Assembly: GCA_046302815.1 (NCBI GenBank)
Contig: JBKCHO010000108.1
Location: forward strand, 1-24,336
Origin: JALRAP01 sp046302815
Lineage (GTDB): Bacteria > Bacteroidota > Bacteroidia > AKYH767-A > OLB10
Reading direction: 5' to 3'
Length of the DNA stretch: 24,336 nucleotides
The notes under the pieces were generated by a model. The model was given only the letters and a program-made list of their open reading frames with translations, did not search any database and was not told the DNA's origin. The stretch's first letter is position 1. The number at the start of each line of letters is the position of its first letter. Shown here piece by piece: positions 7,619 to 16,337 of this stretch. Made by a program: the position numbers and the translations under genes.

Positions 7619-8659
7619 TTACTCTTGACCAAGAAATCTAGCCAATCCATCCCATCCTTCTATGCGTTCTGCCACCAACCGGAGAATGGCTGCGAAGGGT
7701 ACAAACAGAATCATCCCTACCGCTCCCCACAAAATACCCCCTATAACAATCACCATAAGGGTTGCAAGTGTGTTGAGCTTAAGCCTCTGGCTCACAGCCC
7801 AAGGAAAAATCAGGTTAGCCTCCAAATACTGTACGAATGCGAATATGGCAACAACTCCCAAAGGATACAGGGCAGAATCGTAGGTAATCCATGCGTAAGA
7901 AATGGGTAACAAGGATGCTATGATGATTCCTATGTAGGGAACAAATGTCATGAATGCGGTGAGAAAACCGAAGAGAATCGCGTGGGGAATGCCAAGGAGT
8001 AGCAGCCCTATGGAATTAAGAACACCGACAGCGAAATAAACGACCAGCATGCCTTTGATGAAACCGTAGTAAGTACTAACCGCCAACTCCACCACTTCAC
8101 GCATGCGCGACGCTTGTTCCTTAGCGAAAAAACCGATCAGCAGGTCTACCAGCATCCGTCGGTGATACAAAATCAGGAATGCATAAAAAGGAATCAGAAC
8201 AAACATCACCACATTGATGAAAAACGAAATGGATGCAGCCTCAACAAATGAAAACATTCTGGTTGCAACGGTATGTCCAATGTCGATAGTCCACTGATCC
8301 ACCTCGTGGGGTCTGAGCCCCCAATTGGATATTGCGTAAGACTTAAGCGACTGAATCAACTCGGTTAGCTTGATAGATAAAACGGGCCAATCGGCGGCGA
8401 ACCCTTCAAACTGTAGATAAAGCATATAGACCAAGGATGCTCCCAACATTAGCAAAAGCGAAAGAGACAAGGAGATGGACAAGGCCTTAGAAACACCTTT
8501 CGATTCCATCATCTTACAAATGGGATAAAGGATGAAACTGATAAAAAAGGCAAACGCCAAAGGAATGAATAGCGGTTTGCCCACATAAAGAACCACCCCA
8601 CCCAAGACGATTACCATCAATGTTTTAAACGCCCTATCCAACGGATTTGAATTCATCAT
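7619..8659 (-). CDS. AI-2E family transporter (PF01594-type permease)
   Basis: This is a polytopic inner-membrane protein of a large family with members linked to autoinducer-2 export, Na+/H+ antiport or unknown transport; the substrate here is not deducible. About seven to eight membrane helices are visible, beginning FKTLMVIVLGGVVLYVGKPLFI. The family-typical P-[FL]-x-FF-I-S-F-I-L-Y-P region is present near the N-terminus. The diagnostic C-terminal part holds GIPHAILFGFLTAFMTFVPYIG and IFPWAVSQRLKLNTLATLMVIVIGGILWG, ending in MILFVPFAAILRLV. The start at 8659 (M-M-N-S-N) gives the usual length; an in-frame ATG at 8722 would add 21 residues with four Cys. A TATCATTG box at 8741-8734, one mismatch from consensus, could be the promoter. 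It leads the series with DUF4199, GT2 and NOS. Confidence 0.88.
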   Translation of the reverse strand: MMNSNPLDRAFKTLMVIVLGGVVLYVGKPLFIPLAFAFFISFILYPICKMMESKGVSKALSISLSLSLLLMLGASLVYMLYLQFEGFAADWPVLSIKLTELIQSLKSYAISNWGLRPHEVDQWTIDIGHTVATRMFSFVEAASISFFINVVMFVLIPFYAFLILYHRRMLVDLLIGFFAKEQASRMREVVELAVSTYYGFIKGMLVVYFAVGVLNSIGLLLLGIPHAILFGFLTAFMTFVPYIGIIIASLLPISYAWITYDSALYPLGVVAIFAFVQYLEANLIFPWAVSQRLKLNTLATLMVIVIGGILWGAVGMILFVPFAAILRLVAERIEGWDGLARFLGQE

Positions 8660-8812
8660 ACAATTGAGCCTGGTTTTAATACATTCGAACAAAGCGCAAC
8701 CGCTACAGCTGGCAATGTTCATTTGGAATAGTGCAATGATATAAAAAATGAAAATCCAGTTCGATGATAAAAATCACATGGGATATTTGGAAAATTAAAT
8801 GATTTTTGGGGC

Positions 8813-10093
8813 ATGAACCTCAATTATTGCGATCCCAAGGAGGCGTTTGCACTGATAAAACCACATTCTCGACTTTTCATCCACGGAAGTGCAGCCACAC
8901 CAACTTACTTGGTTAGACAGATGGCTTTGCACAAAGATTTGTTCGAACATGTAGAAGTGGTTTGCATCAGCGTGTATGGAGATTTTCCAATAGCCCAATC
9001 TGGCATGGAGGATCATTTCTACATCAATGCCCTGTTTGTGTCAGATCCCGTTCGGGCTGCTATCAACGAGGGAAGGGGCGGATATATTCCTGTTTTTCTA
9101 AGTGAAATACCCGAATTATTCAAAAGGAATGTTTTGCCCCTGGATGTGGCCATAATTCAAGTATCTCCTCCAGACGAACATGGCTTTGTGTCGTTAGGAA
9201 CTTCTGTGGATGCGGCTCGGGCCGCAGTAGATCACTCAAAATTGGTGATTGCGCAGGTAAACCCCATGATGCCCAGAACAAGCGGGGATGCCCTGATTCA
9301 TTCTAGCAGGATCCAAAAAGCCATTTGGCATGAGGAGGCTTTGCATGAAGTGGATTACGCTTCCAAAACAGGTTCTGTTGAACAAGAGATAGGTCGGCTC
9401 ATAGCCAACTTGATTGAGAATGGAAGCACCTTGCAGATGGGAATAGGTTCGATCCCTGATTCGGTTTTGTCAAAACTCGGCAACCATAAGAACCTAGGAA
9501 TCCATACTGAAATGTTGTCCGATGGGGTAATTCCGTTGATCATGTCGGGGGCTGTCAATAACAGCCAAAAAAAAATAAACCAAGGTAAAACGGTTACTTC
9601 ATTTTGTGCCGGCACACGCAAGCTGTACGACTTTGTAAACAACAACCTAGACTTTGCTTTTTTGGATGTAGATTATGTGAACGAACCAGGCATCATCAGC
9701 AAAAACCCAAAAGTAGTTGCCATCAACAGTTGCATAGAAATCGATATTACAGGTCAGGTGTGCTCCGACTCCATCGGAACTTGGGCCTATTCTGGCGTAG
9801 GTGGCCAGATGGATTTCATCAGAGGTGCAGCGATGTCGGAAGATGGCAAACCAATTATTGCATTACCAAGCCGGACTGGCAAAGGAGTACCACGAATTGT
9901 TTCAAGCCTAAAACCCGGAGCCGGTGTTGTTACCTCCAGAGCGCATGTACATTGGGTGGTTACTGAATACGGCGCGGTAAACCTGTTCGGAAAAAACATG
10001 CATCAGAGAGCGGTTGATCTATTGAAACTGGCGCATCCCGATGACCGTGAAGCTTTAGAGAAGGCTGTAAGAATGCGTTTTGGCAAACAATGA
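8813..10093 (+). CDS. Family I CoA-transferase (acetyl-CoA hydrolase/transferase, 4-hydroxybutyrate CoA-transferase-like)
   Basis: This cytosolic enzyme should transfer CoA between acyl-CoA and a free carboxylate, commonly acetate, propionate, succinate or 4-hydroxybutyrate. It has the two-lobed arrangement of the family: an N-terminal lobe with SPPDEHGFVSLGTSVD and a C-terminal lobe with GIHTEMLSDG, in which E233 is the expected catalytic Glu that forms the glutamyl-CoA thioester. The later motifs YSGVGGQMDFIRGA and VTEYGAVNLFGK are also characteristic. Its 426 residues match Cat2/AbfT-like proteins and are shorter than typical 500-residue acetyl-CoA hydrolases. The ATG at 8813 is the only sensible start. 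It diverges from the AI-2E gene across about 150 bases and is followed by an independent promoter. Confidence 0.92.
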   Translation: MNLNYCDPKEAFALIKPHSRLFIHGSAATPTYLVRQMALHKDLFEHVEVVCISVYGDFPIAQSGMEDHFYINALFVSDPVRAAINEGRGGYIPVFLSEIPELFKRNVLPLDVAIIQVSPPDEHGFVSLGTSVDAARAAVDHSKLVIAQVNPMMPRTSGDALIHSSRIQKAIWHEEALHEVDYASKTGSVEQEIGRLIANLIENGSTLQMGIGSIPDSVLSKLGNHKNLGIHTEMLSDGVIPLIMSGAVNNSQKKINQGKTVTSFCAGTRKLYDFVNNNLDFAFLDVDYVNEPGIISKNPKVVAINSCIEIDITGQVCSDSIGTWAYSGVGGQMDFIRGAAMSEDGKPIIALPSRTGKGVPRIVSSLKPGAGVVTSRAHVHWVVTEYGAVNLFGKNMHQRAVDLLKLAHPDDREALEKAVRMRFGKQ

Positions 10094-10100
10094 TTGTGGA

Positions 10101-10134
10101 TTGTACCTCGTTATCCACTTAAAACCTAAATTTG
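10101..10134 (+). promoter_or_regulatory. Promoter placed for a leaderless DUF4259 mRNA
   Basis: TTG (10101-10103), a 23-base spacer and TAAATTTG (10127-10134) fit the Bacteroidota promoter pattern, with an exact -7 element. The SRP RNA in this window begins about four bases after its -7 box. The same distance here puts the transcript start at about 10138, one base before the ATG at 10139. Confidence 0.6.
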
Positions 10135-10138
10135 TGTC

Positions 10139-10552
10139 ATGGAAAACGACAGGATCTCCAATTTTGAGGGAGAAACCGCCTCTAATTTTCTGGAGGATAT
10201 GAGTATCAATGGTTTCGGTTTAATACCTATGGCTATCGAGCGAATGTTGGATGAAGACGATCGCCCAACCTTGATGGAATGTGAAGAGGCTCTGGTAGCC
10301 TGCGAGATCGTGGCGGCTGCATTGGGTCGACCCTCGGAGGACTGCCCGGATGATTTAAACGAATGGATGGGTATGTTTTTACCTGTTGGTTCGGAGCCTT
10401 ATGACATTGTTTGCAACTTGGCCGAAAAAGCTGCTGAAAGCATTGACCGGATTCTCACCGACTCCGAACTTAGGGAACTGTGGGAAGAGAGTCCTGTTTT
10501 TGAAGCTTGGATGGATGCCCAAGTCAAACTGCAGGAAAGAATTCTCGATTGA
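10139..10552 (+). CDS. DUF4259-like small acidic protein
   Basis: This is a 137-residue cytosolic protein of unknown function, strongly acidic. The layout matches DUF4259: an N-terminal segment with ETASNFLEDM, a central helix with EECEEALVACEIVAAALGRPSED-like spacing (about residues 45-70, including ALVACEIVAAALGRP), and a C-terminal LTDSELRELWEES followed by a helical tail. There is no signal peptide or membrane segment. Its promoter suggests a leaderless transcript. The next gene, aroC, starts 78 bases downstream after a small GC-rich hairpin, so co-transcription is possible but unproven. No function should be assigned. Confidence 0.8.
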   Translation: MENDRISNFEGETASNFLEDMSINGFGLIPMAIERMLDEDDRPTLMECEEALVACEIVAAALGRPSEDCPDDLNEWMGMFLPVGSEPYDIVCNLAEKAAESIDRILTDSELRELWEESPVFEAWMDAQVKLQERILD

Positions 10553-10566
10553 AAACCGAAACAACC

Positions 10567-10581
10567 CCCCAACCTTTGGGG
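10567..10581 (+). terminator. Small GC hairpin after the DUF4259 gene
   Basis: CCCCAA (10567-10572) and TTGGGG (10576-10581) form a six-pair stem with a three-base loop 14 bases after the stop codon. No U-run follows, so it is at best a weak or partial terminator before aroC. Confidence 0.25.
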
Positions 10582-10630
10582 TTAATCGAACAGGTATTTC
10601 ACGATAAACAAACCAATAACTACAACCAAC

Positions 10631-11706
10631 TTGCCAGCCAACACCTTCGGATCGATTTTCAGGCTGACCACATTCGGCGAATCTCATGGAGTAGCCATCG
10701 GAGGAATATTGGATGGTTGCCCTGCAGGTTTAAAGCTGGATCTGGATGCCATTCAAAAGATGGTGGACCGAAGACGACCTGGACAAAGTCCATTGACCAC
10801 CGACCGTAAAGAAACAGACCGAGTTGAAATACTTTCTGGTATTTTAGATGGAGTTACACTTGGTACACCAATTGGGTTTATCATCCGCAACAAAGACCAA
10901 AAACCAGCAGACTACGATGCACTGAAAAATATTTACAGACCAGGTCATGCGGATTTCACTTGGGAGACCAAGTATGGCATACGCGACCACCGTGGAGGCG
11001 GCAGGGCATCGGCTCGAGAACCGCATGTCGCGTTGTTGGTGGCGCAATTGCCATGCAATTCCTCAAACATTTCGGAGTTGAAGTAAATGCGTGGACCTCA
11101 ACCATTGGTCCAGTATCCCTACCAGAAGATACCGACCTAGACTATGATCTGATTTATTCGAACGATGTTCGAACTTGCAACTTGAAATTTGCCGAATCTA
11201 TGTCTAGGCACATCCTCACTGTCAGGGAAGCTGGAGATTCTTGTGGAGGCATTGTAACTGGAATGGTCCGAAATCTACCTGCCGGAATCGGCGAACCCGT
11301 TTTTGGCAAATTACCTGCCTTGCTCGCCAAAGCCATGATGGGAATACACGCTACCAAAGGTTTTGAAATGGGCTCTGGTTTCAAATCGGCTGCCATGCGA
11401 GGATCAGAACACAATGACGCACCAGCGATTTTGGATGGAAAGCCTGTTGTAAGCACAAACCATGCAGGAGGTACGCATGGTGGCATCAGCAATGGACAGG
11501 ATATCCTATTCAAAGTAGCCTTCAAACCCGTATCCTCCATTGCAATACCTCAAACCGCATTGGACAAAGATGGAAATGCCGTTGAACTAAAAATAGAAGG
11601 TCGGCATGATCCTTGCGTAGTACCTCGTGCCGTTCCGATTGTGGAGTCTATGACTGCCCTGGTGTTGGCCGACCTCATCCTTATGAACAAGTTATCCCGT
11701 ATTTGA
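10631..11706 (+). pseudogene. aroC: Chorismate synthase, interrupted by a one-base deletion
   Basis: Intact chorismate synthase converts EPSP to chorismate with reduced FMN, the last shikimate step. Residues 1-130 read in one frame (10631-11020) and stop out of frame at 11086; the rest reads in a second frame to 11706. The family motif GRASARETA is broken: the sequence has CGAGAACCGCATG where CGAGAAACCGCATG would encode R-E-T-A, so one A is missing after 11020. Restoring it gives 358 residues, the normal size. All other signatures remain: TTFGESHGVAIGG, RRPGQSPLTTDRKETD, YGIRDHRGGG, REAGDSCGG and GGISNGQDI. The start is a TTG at 10631; relatives begin M-x-x-N-T-F-G, and an in-frame stop at 10583 leaves no upstream ATG. 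The gene may be recently inactivated, or the deletion may be a sequencing error. Confidence 0.9.
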
Positions 11707-11717
11707 ATTTCAATAAC

Positions 11718-14414
11718 ATGACAACCAAAAAGAAAATAACCATTGTTTCTGGCTCCATCCTGATCCTTTTGTTGACTGCGATGGTTTTGCTACCAATCAT
11801 TTTCAAAGACAAGATTATAGCCTCTATTAAAAAAGCGGTCAATGAAAATATCAGAGCCGATGTTGATTTTGGCGATGTTGATGTAACCTTGTTCAGACAT
11901 TTCCCCTACCTCACTGTATCCATAGACAGCATCTCAATTGCGGGCAGGGATGCCTTCAAAGGCGACACTTTGTTACAAGTGGCCCGAATTACAGCCACTG
12001 CCGATATCATGAGTGTTGTTCAAGGAAATGCCGTTCGAATAAGGAGCATTTACTTGAATACGCCTCACATCAACCTCATTGTTTTGGAAGATGGTCGAGC
12101 CAACTGGGAAATTGCCATTCCTGATACAACTCCTAGTGATGTCACAGAGCCTTCGAAAGGTTTAAACATCGAATTGAAAAGGTACGGTATCAAATCAGGG
12201 CATATCGTTTATGACGACAGGTCGATGGGATTATTCCTTCGAATGCAAGAAACCCTTCACAAGGGCAAGGGTGATTTCGCAGATGATTTTTTCAGTTTCA
12301 GTACCACTACAGAAGTCGGCAATTTGGATTTCGTTTACGGCGGTGTTAAATACATCAGTAAAGCCAAAGCAAACCTTAGTGCCGATTTGGATATGGACAT
12401 GAAAGCGATGAAATTCACCTTCAAAGACAATGAACTTCGAATCAATGAACTTGCCCTAGGCATGTCGGGATTCATTGCTATGCCGCAGGACCCAATCGAA
12501 ATGGATTTAAAATTCGATATACGGAAAAATGAATTCAGCCATTTCGTGTCGCTACTTCCAGGTGCCTACAAAAAAGACTTCGATAAGGCGAAGAGCTCTG
12601 GAACCCTTGCTATGAATGGTTTTATAAAAGGCGTTTACAGCGAAACCACCATCCCCGGCTTTGGAGTGAATCTCAAAATTGAGAAAGGACAGTTTAGCTA
12701 CCCCGACCTTCCCGTTTCTTTGAATAATGTGAATGTGGACTTGCGTGTCAATAATCCGGATGGCGTGCCCGACCATACTGTAATCAATTTGGAAAAGATG
12801 CATGTGGAGATTGGAAAAGATCCATTTGATATGAGGCTATTGGTTAAGACTCCTGTATCAGACCCACAAATTGACGGACAGATGAAAGGTCGAGTTGACC
12901 TTTCTGGCGTGGCAAGCATGTTCCCCTTGGAGCAAGAGACAAAGCTTGCAGGTGTTTTAAATGCAGATGTAGCAGCCTCCGGCCGTATGTCGGCTATTGA
13001 AAACAAACGATACCAATACTTCCGCGCAGAAGGCATGCTCACATTGGAGGCCTTCAAGTATGTTAGTTCAGACTTCAAAAACGGCATTGAAATCCCATCT
13101 GCAGAACTCATTTTCAATCCCAAAAACATCACGCTGAACAAATTCGCATTGAAAACTGGCAAGACCTCATTAACGGCCTCCGGTTGGGTGGACAACATGC
13201 TTGGATACATGTTCAAGGAAAATGAATTGTTGAGCGGCACTTTAGACATCAACGCTCAAACCATTGACCTGAATGAATTCATGTCTGAAAACTCTGACTC
13301 TACTGCCAATCAACAATCTGCCGAGGGCGTTCTGGAAATACCAAAGAACATAGATTTTCAATTGACTGCGAAAGCGCAAACCGTACATTTCAGAGACCTC
13401 ACCCTTACCGATGCATCGGGTAATCTCGCTGTTAGGGACCGAACGCTTGGATTAAATGGCATTGGCTTTAATATGCTCGATGGCCGAGTTGGAATGAATG
13501 GAGTCTATGAAAGTAAGGACCTAAAAAAGCCATTTTTCTTCTTTACCATTGACCTGAACGGCTTGGATGTGCGCAAGACCTACGATGCTTTTGTTTCGGT
13601 AAAAAAACTAGCACCCATCGCTGAGAAAGCAAGCGGCAAATACACGGCATCCCTCAATATGAAAGGTGACTTGGACGGGAAGATGGAACCCATCTACTCA
13701 AGTTTAACTGGAGGTGGAAAACTTTCCACCAGTAACATCACGATTGACAACTTCAAGCCTCTGGTGAAAATTGCAGATGCCTTGCGAATGGAACAATTTA
13801 AAAAATTTACTCCAGGAAACCTCAACCTATCATTCAAATTCGAAAACGGACGCGTCAATGTAGACCCCTTTGACTTAACTGTTGCCGGCATTAAATCAAC
13901 CGTATCTGGATCCAATGGCTTTGACATGACTATTGACTACACTTTGGTCACAGCCATACCAATCCAAATGGCAGGTGCTGAAGTAACCGGCGTAATCAAT
14001 TCATTGCTATCAAAGGCAAACAGTGCTGCAGGCACCAACCTGTCCGTAGGCAAGGAAGCCAAGGTGAGATCAAGGATTACAGGAACAGTGAACGACCCCA
14101 AGGTTGAACTGGCATTCGGCAGCGGTGGTGCTGATGGACAACCTACAGCCAAGGAACAAATCAAAGATGTTATCGACACCAAGAAAAAAGAATTGGAGGA
14201 AAAAGCCAAGGCTGAAGTAGAGCGATTAAAACAAGAGGCTGAGCGAATGAAACAGGAAGCGGAGACCAAAGCAAAAGCTGAAGCTGAAAGACTAAAGAAA
14301 GAAGCAGAAGCAAAAGCCAAAGCAGAAGCAGACAGGTTGAAAAAAGAACTAGAGCAGAAAGCCAAAAAAGAAGCTGAGGATAAATTGAAAAATCTATTTG
14401 GCAAACCCAAATAA
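11718..14414 (+). CDS. AsmA-like envelope protein with C-terminal coiled coil
   Basis: This 898-residue protein belongs to the AsmA-like group, whose members are anchored in the inner membrane and extend into the periplasm; in related proteins a long beta-groove is linked to lipid transfer to the outer membrane. One N-terminal membrane helix (about 6-28, ITIVSGSILILLLTAMVLLPIIF) is followed by the family opening with ADVDFGDVDVTLFRHFPYLTVSIDSI. The C-terminal AsmA region runs from about 560 to 800. From about residue 815 the protein ends in a highly charged helical tail of Lys-Ala-Glu-rich units, a probable single helix or coiled coil reaching through or along the peptidoglycan. I chose the ATG at 11718; the open frame starting at 11613 overlaps aroC and lacks a signal. 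Its stop is one base before the OmpA gene start. Confidence 0.9.
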   Translation: MTTKKKITIVSGSILILLLTAMVLLPIIFKDKIIASIKKAVNENIRADVDFGDVDVTLFRHFPYLTVSIDSISIAGRDAFKGDTLLQVARITATADIMSVVQGNAVRIRSIYLNTPHINLIVLEDGRANWEIAIPDTTPSDVTEPSKGLNIELKRYGIKSGHIVYDDRSMGLFLRMQETLHKGKGDFADDFFSFSTTTEVGNLDFVYGGVKYISKAKANLSADLDMDMKAMKFTFKDNELRINELALGMSGFIAMPQDPIEMDLKFDIRKNEFSHFVSLLPGAYKKDFDKAKSSGTLAMNGFIKGVYSETTIPGFGVNLKIEKGQFSYPDLPVSLNNVNVDLRVNNPDGVPDHTVINLEKMHVEIGKDPFDMRLLVKTPVSDPQIDGQMKGRVDLSGVASMFPLEQETKLAGVLNADVAASGRMSAIENKRYQYFRAEGMLTLEAFKYVSSDFKNGIEIPSAELIFNPKNITLNKFALKTGKTSLTASGWVDNMLGYMFKENELLSGTLDINAQTIDLNEFMSENSDSTANQQSAEGVLEIPKNIDFQLTAKAQTVHFRDLTLTDASGNLAVRDRTLGLNGIGFNMLDGRVGMNGVYESKDLKKPFFFFTIDLNGLDVRKTYDAFVSVKKLAPIAEKASGKYTASLNMKGDLDGKMEPIYSSLTGGGKLSTSNITIDNFKPLVKIADALRMEQFKKFTPGNLNLSFKFENGRVNVDPFDLTVAGIKSTVSGSNGFDMTIDYTLVTAIPIQMAGAEVTGVINSLLSKANSAAGTNLSVGKEAKVRSRITGTVNDPKVELAFGSGGADGQPTAKEQIKDVIDTKKKELEEKAKAEVERLKQEAERMKQEAETKAKAEAERLKKEAEAKAKAEADRLKKELEQKAKKEAEDKLKNLFGKPK

Positions 14415-14415
14415 C

Positions 14416-16332
14416 ATGGTGCGACCACTGTGCTTACTTCTAGTACTTCTGGCTATTTCTTTTCAGATCAAAGGCCAGGATTTGAAATTGTGCCCTGAGT
14501 CTCCATCTAAAAAGGCTGTTAAGCTTGCAGATGAAGCCAAGGGCATGATTAAATCAAAAGAGGATTATTCAAAAACCAAGGAAACCCTGCTAAAGTGCCT
14601 TCAGGAAGACAGCACCTACGCATTTGCACTTTCCATGCTAGGTGATTTGGCTTTTTCTAAAAAGGATTGGCCTACCATGAAAGATAGTTACCGGACACTC
14701 ATTCGCGTTTGTCCAGATGCCGACGCCAAAGCCCATTTCCGGTTGGGAACTTATTTGTATGAGACCCAAAAAATCGAGGAATGCATACCCTACCTAAAAT
14801 CATTCCTCACCTTCGGAATTTCCGATGAGAGAATGAACAAAACTGCGGAATCCTATGTGTTCAGAGCAAAAATGATTTTGAATCCCGTACCCTTCAACCC
14901 TACTCCGGTCAAAGGCATTTCGACCGCTGACCCCGAATACCTTGCTTCCATCTCACCTGACGATGAGACATTCTTTTTCACTAGGCGATTTGATGAATCC
15001 AGAAAAGGATCTTTAACTCCCATCAGCGTAGAAAAATTTATGATTGCCAAGAAATCGGCAGACGGGCTCTTCAACAAAGGCGAACCGATGCCGCTACCAT
15101 TCAATAGTGCAAACAATAACAACGAGGGTGGACCAGCTATCAGTAAGGACAACCGACTTATTGTCTTCACCCGAAACCTTAATGGCAACTTTGATTTATG
15201 TTACTCGGAAAAAAATGGAGAAGAGTGGAGTGAAATCCAAAACATGGGGGCGAATGTCAATGATCCGAAACAATGGGATTCGCAACCTACCCTATCATCT
15301 GATGGAAGAACGATTTACTTCGCATCCTATAGGGACTCCGTATATGGTACCAGCGACATATTTATGACTAAGAAAAATGAGGAGGGTTTCACCAAAGCGG
15401 TTCGAATGCCTTTCAATACAAGCGGCAATGAAAAGTCGCCCTTTATCCACCCCGACAACTCCACTTTTTACTTTTCTAGCGATAGCTTACCAGGTATGGG
15501 AGGTTTTGACATATTCCTGATTAAAAAAGATTTGGATGGCAAATGGACTAAACCCGTTAACCTCGGCTATCCCATCAATACGGAGAATGACGAAGTTGGT
15601 TTTTTTGTAAGCACCGACGGTAAAACCGGTTATTTCGCAAGCAATAAACTATCAGGTACCGGTGGGTATGATATTTTTTCATTTGAAATACCATCGGATA
15701 AGAGACCGGAAAAAGTTCTTTTCGTAAAAGGACGCTTAACGGGTGACAACGATGAAATTCCTACGGCAGCAAAAATCGAACTTAAGAACATTCGCACAAG
15801 TGAGGTTATTGATGTTTCATTCGACACCATCACCGGACATTACGCCTCGGTAGTAAAATTAGACTCGGACTACATCATGACTGTCAAAAGCGATGGTGCC
15901 GCTTATAGTTCGAGATACTTCGAAACCAAGGATACGACCATTGGCAAGGTGGCCTCGGCCGACATTGAGGTAAAAAAGCTGCAATTGGGTGAACCCTACA
16001 ATCTAAACGACATATTGTTTGCCACAAATTCGTCGGAGATGAATTTCAGCACTCAGAACATTGTAAAAGATTTCGCTGATTACCTGAAGCAAAACAAAAC
16101 ACTGAAGGTGGCCATACACGGCCATACCGATAACGCTGGCGATCCAAATAAAAACATGGAATTAAGCCAAGCCAGAGCCAAAGCCGTTTATGATTTACTG
16201 ATTCGTGAAGGAGTGAGTCCTGAAAGGTTAAATCACAAAGGGTTCGGACAAACCAAGCCGGTTGCCGACAACAATACGCCTGAGGGAATGTCAAAAAACA
16301 GAAGGACTGAATTTGTGGTTACTTCGAAATAA
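14416..16332 (+). CDS. OmpA-family protein with TPR-like and PD40 beta-propeller repeats
   Basis: This 638-residue protein is exported to the periplasm or outer membrane. A signal peptide covers about residues 1-21 (ends FQIKGQ). A TPR-like helical part (about 25-150) follows. PD40/WD40-like repeats (about 165-430) are recognisable by ISPDDETFFFTRR, SSDGRTIYFASY, HPDNSTFYFSSD and STDGKTGYFASNKLSGTGGYDIF. A small carboxypeptidase-regulatory-like beta domain (about 435-505) precedes a C-terminal OmpA domain (about 527-638) with AIHGHTDNAGDPNKNMELSQARAKAVYDLL, which should bind peptidoglycan diaminopimelate through its conserved Asp and Arg. I chose the ATG at 14416, one base after the AsmA stop; a TTG at 14398 would overlap and precede the signal peptide. 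Tight spacing to the AsmA gene suggests coupling. Confidence 0.94.
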   Translation: MVRPLCLLLVLLAISFQIKGQDLKLCPESPSKKAVKLADEAKGMIKSKEDYSKTKETLLKCLQEDSTYAFALSMLGDLAFSKKDWPTMKDSYRTLIRVCPDADAKAHFRLGTYLYETQKIEECIPYLKSFLTFGISDERMNKTAESYVFRAKMILNPVPFNPTPVKGISTADPEYLASISPDDETFFFTRRFDESRKGSLTPISVEKFMIAKKSADGLFNKGEPMPLPFNSANNNNEGGPAISKDNRLIVFTRNLNGNFDLCYSEKNGEEWSEIQNMGANVNDPKQWDSQPTLSSDGRTIYFASYRDSVYGTSDIFMTKKNEEGFTKAVRMPFNTSGNEKSPFIHPDNSTFYFSSDSLPGMGGFDIFLIKKDLDGKWTKPVNLGYPINTENDEVGFFVSTDGKTGYFASNKLSGTGGYDIFSFEIPSDKRPEKVLFVKGRLTGDNDEIPTAAKIELKNIRTSEVIDVSFDTITGHYASVVKLDSDYIMTVKSDGAAYSSRYFETKDTTIGKVASADIEVKKLQLGEPYNLNDILFATNSSEMNFSTQNIVKDFADYLKQNKTLKVAIHGHTDNAGDPNKNMELSQARAKAVYDLLIREGVSPERLNHKGFGQTKPVADNNTPEGMSKNRRTEFVVTSK

Positions 16333-16337
16333 CCAGA

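Noticed and set aside
10960..11019. Separate gene starting at the ATG at 10960
   Set aside because: Its first 20 codons are an out-of-frame reading of conserved aroC sequence (YGIRDHRGGG in the other frame). From 11020 on it is simply the second half of aroC.
11010..11030. Programmed -1 frameshifting as an explanation for the split aroC
   Set aside because: No slippery heptamer or downstream structure is evident at CGAGAACCG, and chorismate synthase is not known to use frameshifting. A simple deletion or sequencing error is more likely.
11613..11717. N-terminal extension of the AsmA-like protein
   Set aside because: These codons overlap the 3' end of aroC in another frame and precede the membrane anchor. 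The ATG at 11718 gives the expected N-terminus.
13937..14428. Minus-strand open frame of 163 codons, rich in Ser, Ala and Phe
   Set aside because: It is the antisense of the Lys-Ala-Glu repeat tail of the AsmA-like gene. Its repetitive composition follows from that sequence, and it has no start context or family resemblance.
15044..15367. Plus-strand open frame of 107 codons within the OmpA-family gene
   Set aside because: It is an alternative frame of the PD40 repeat region, with no start signal or homology pattern of its own.
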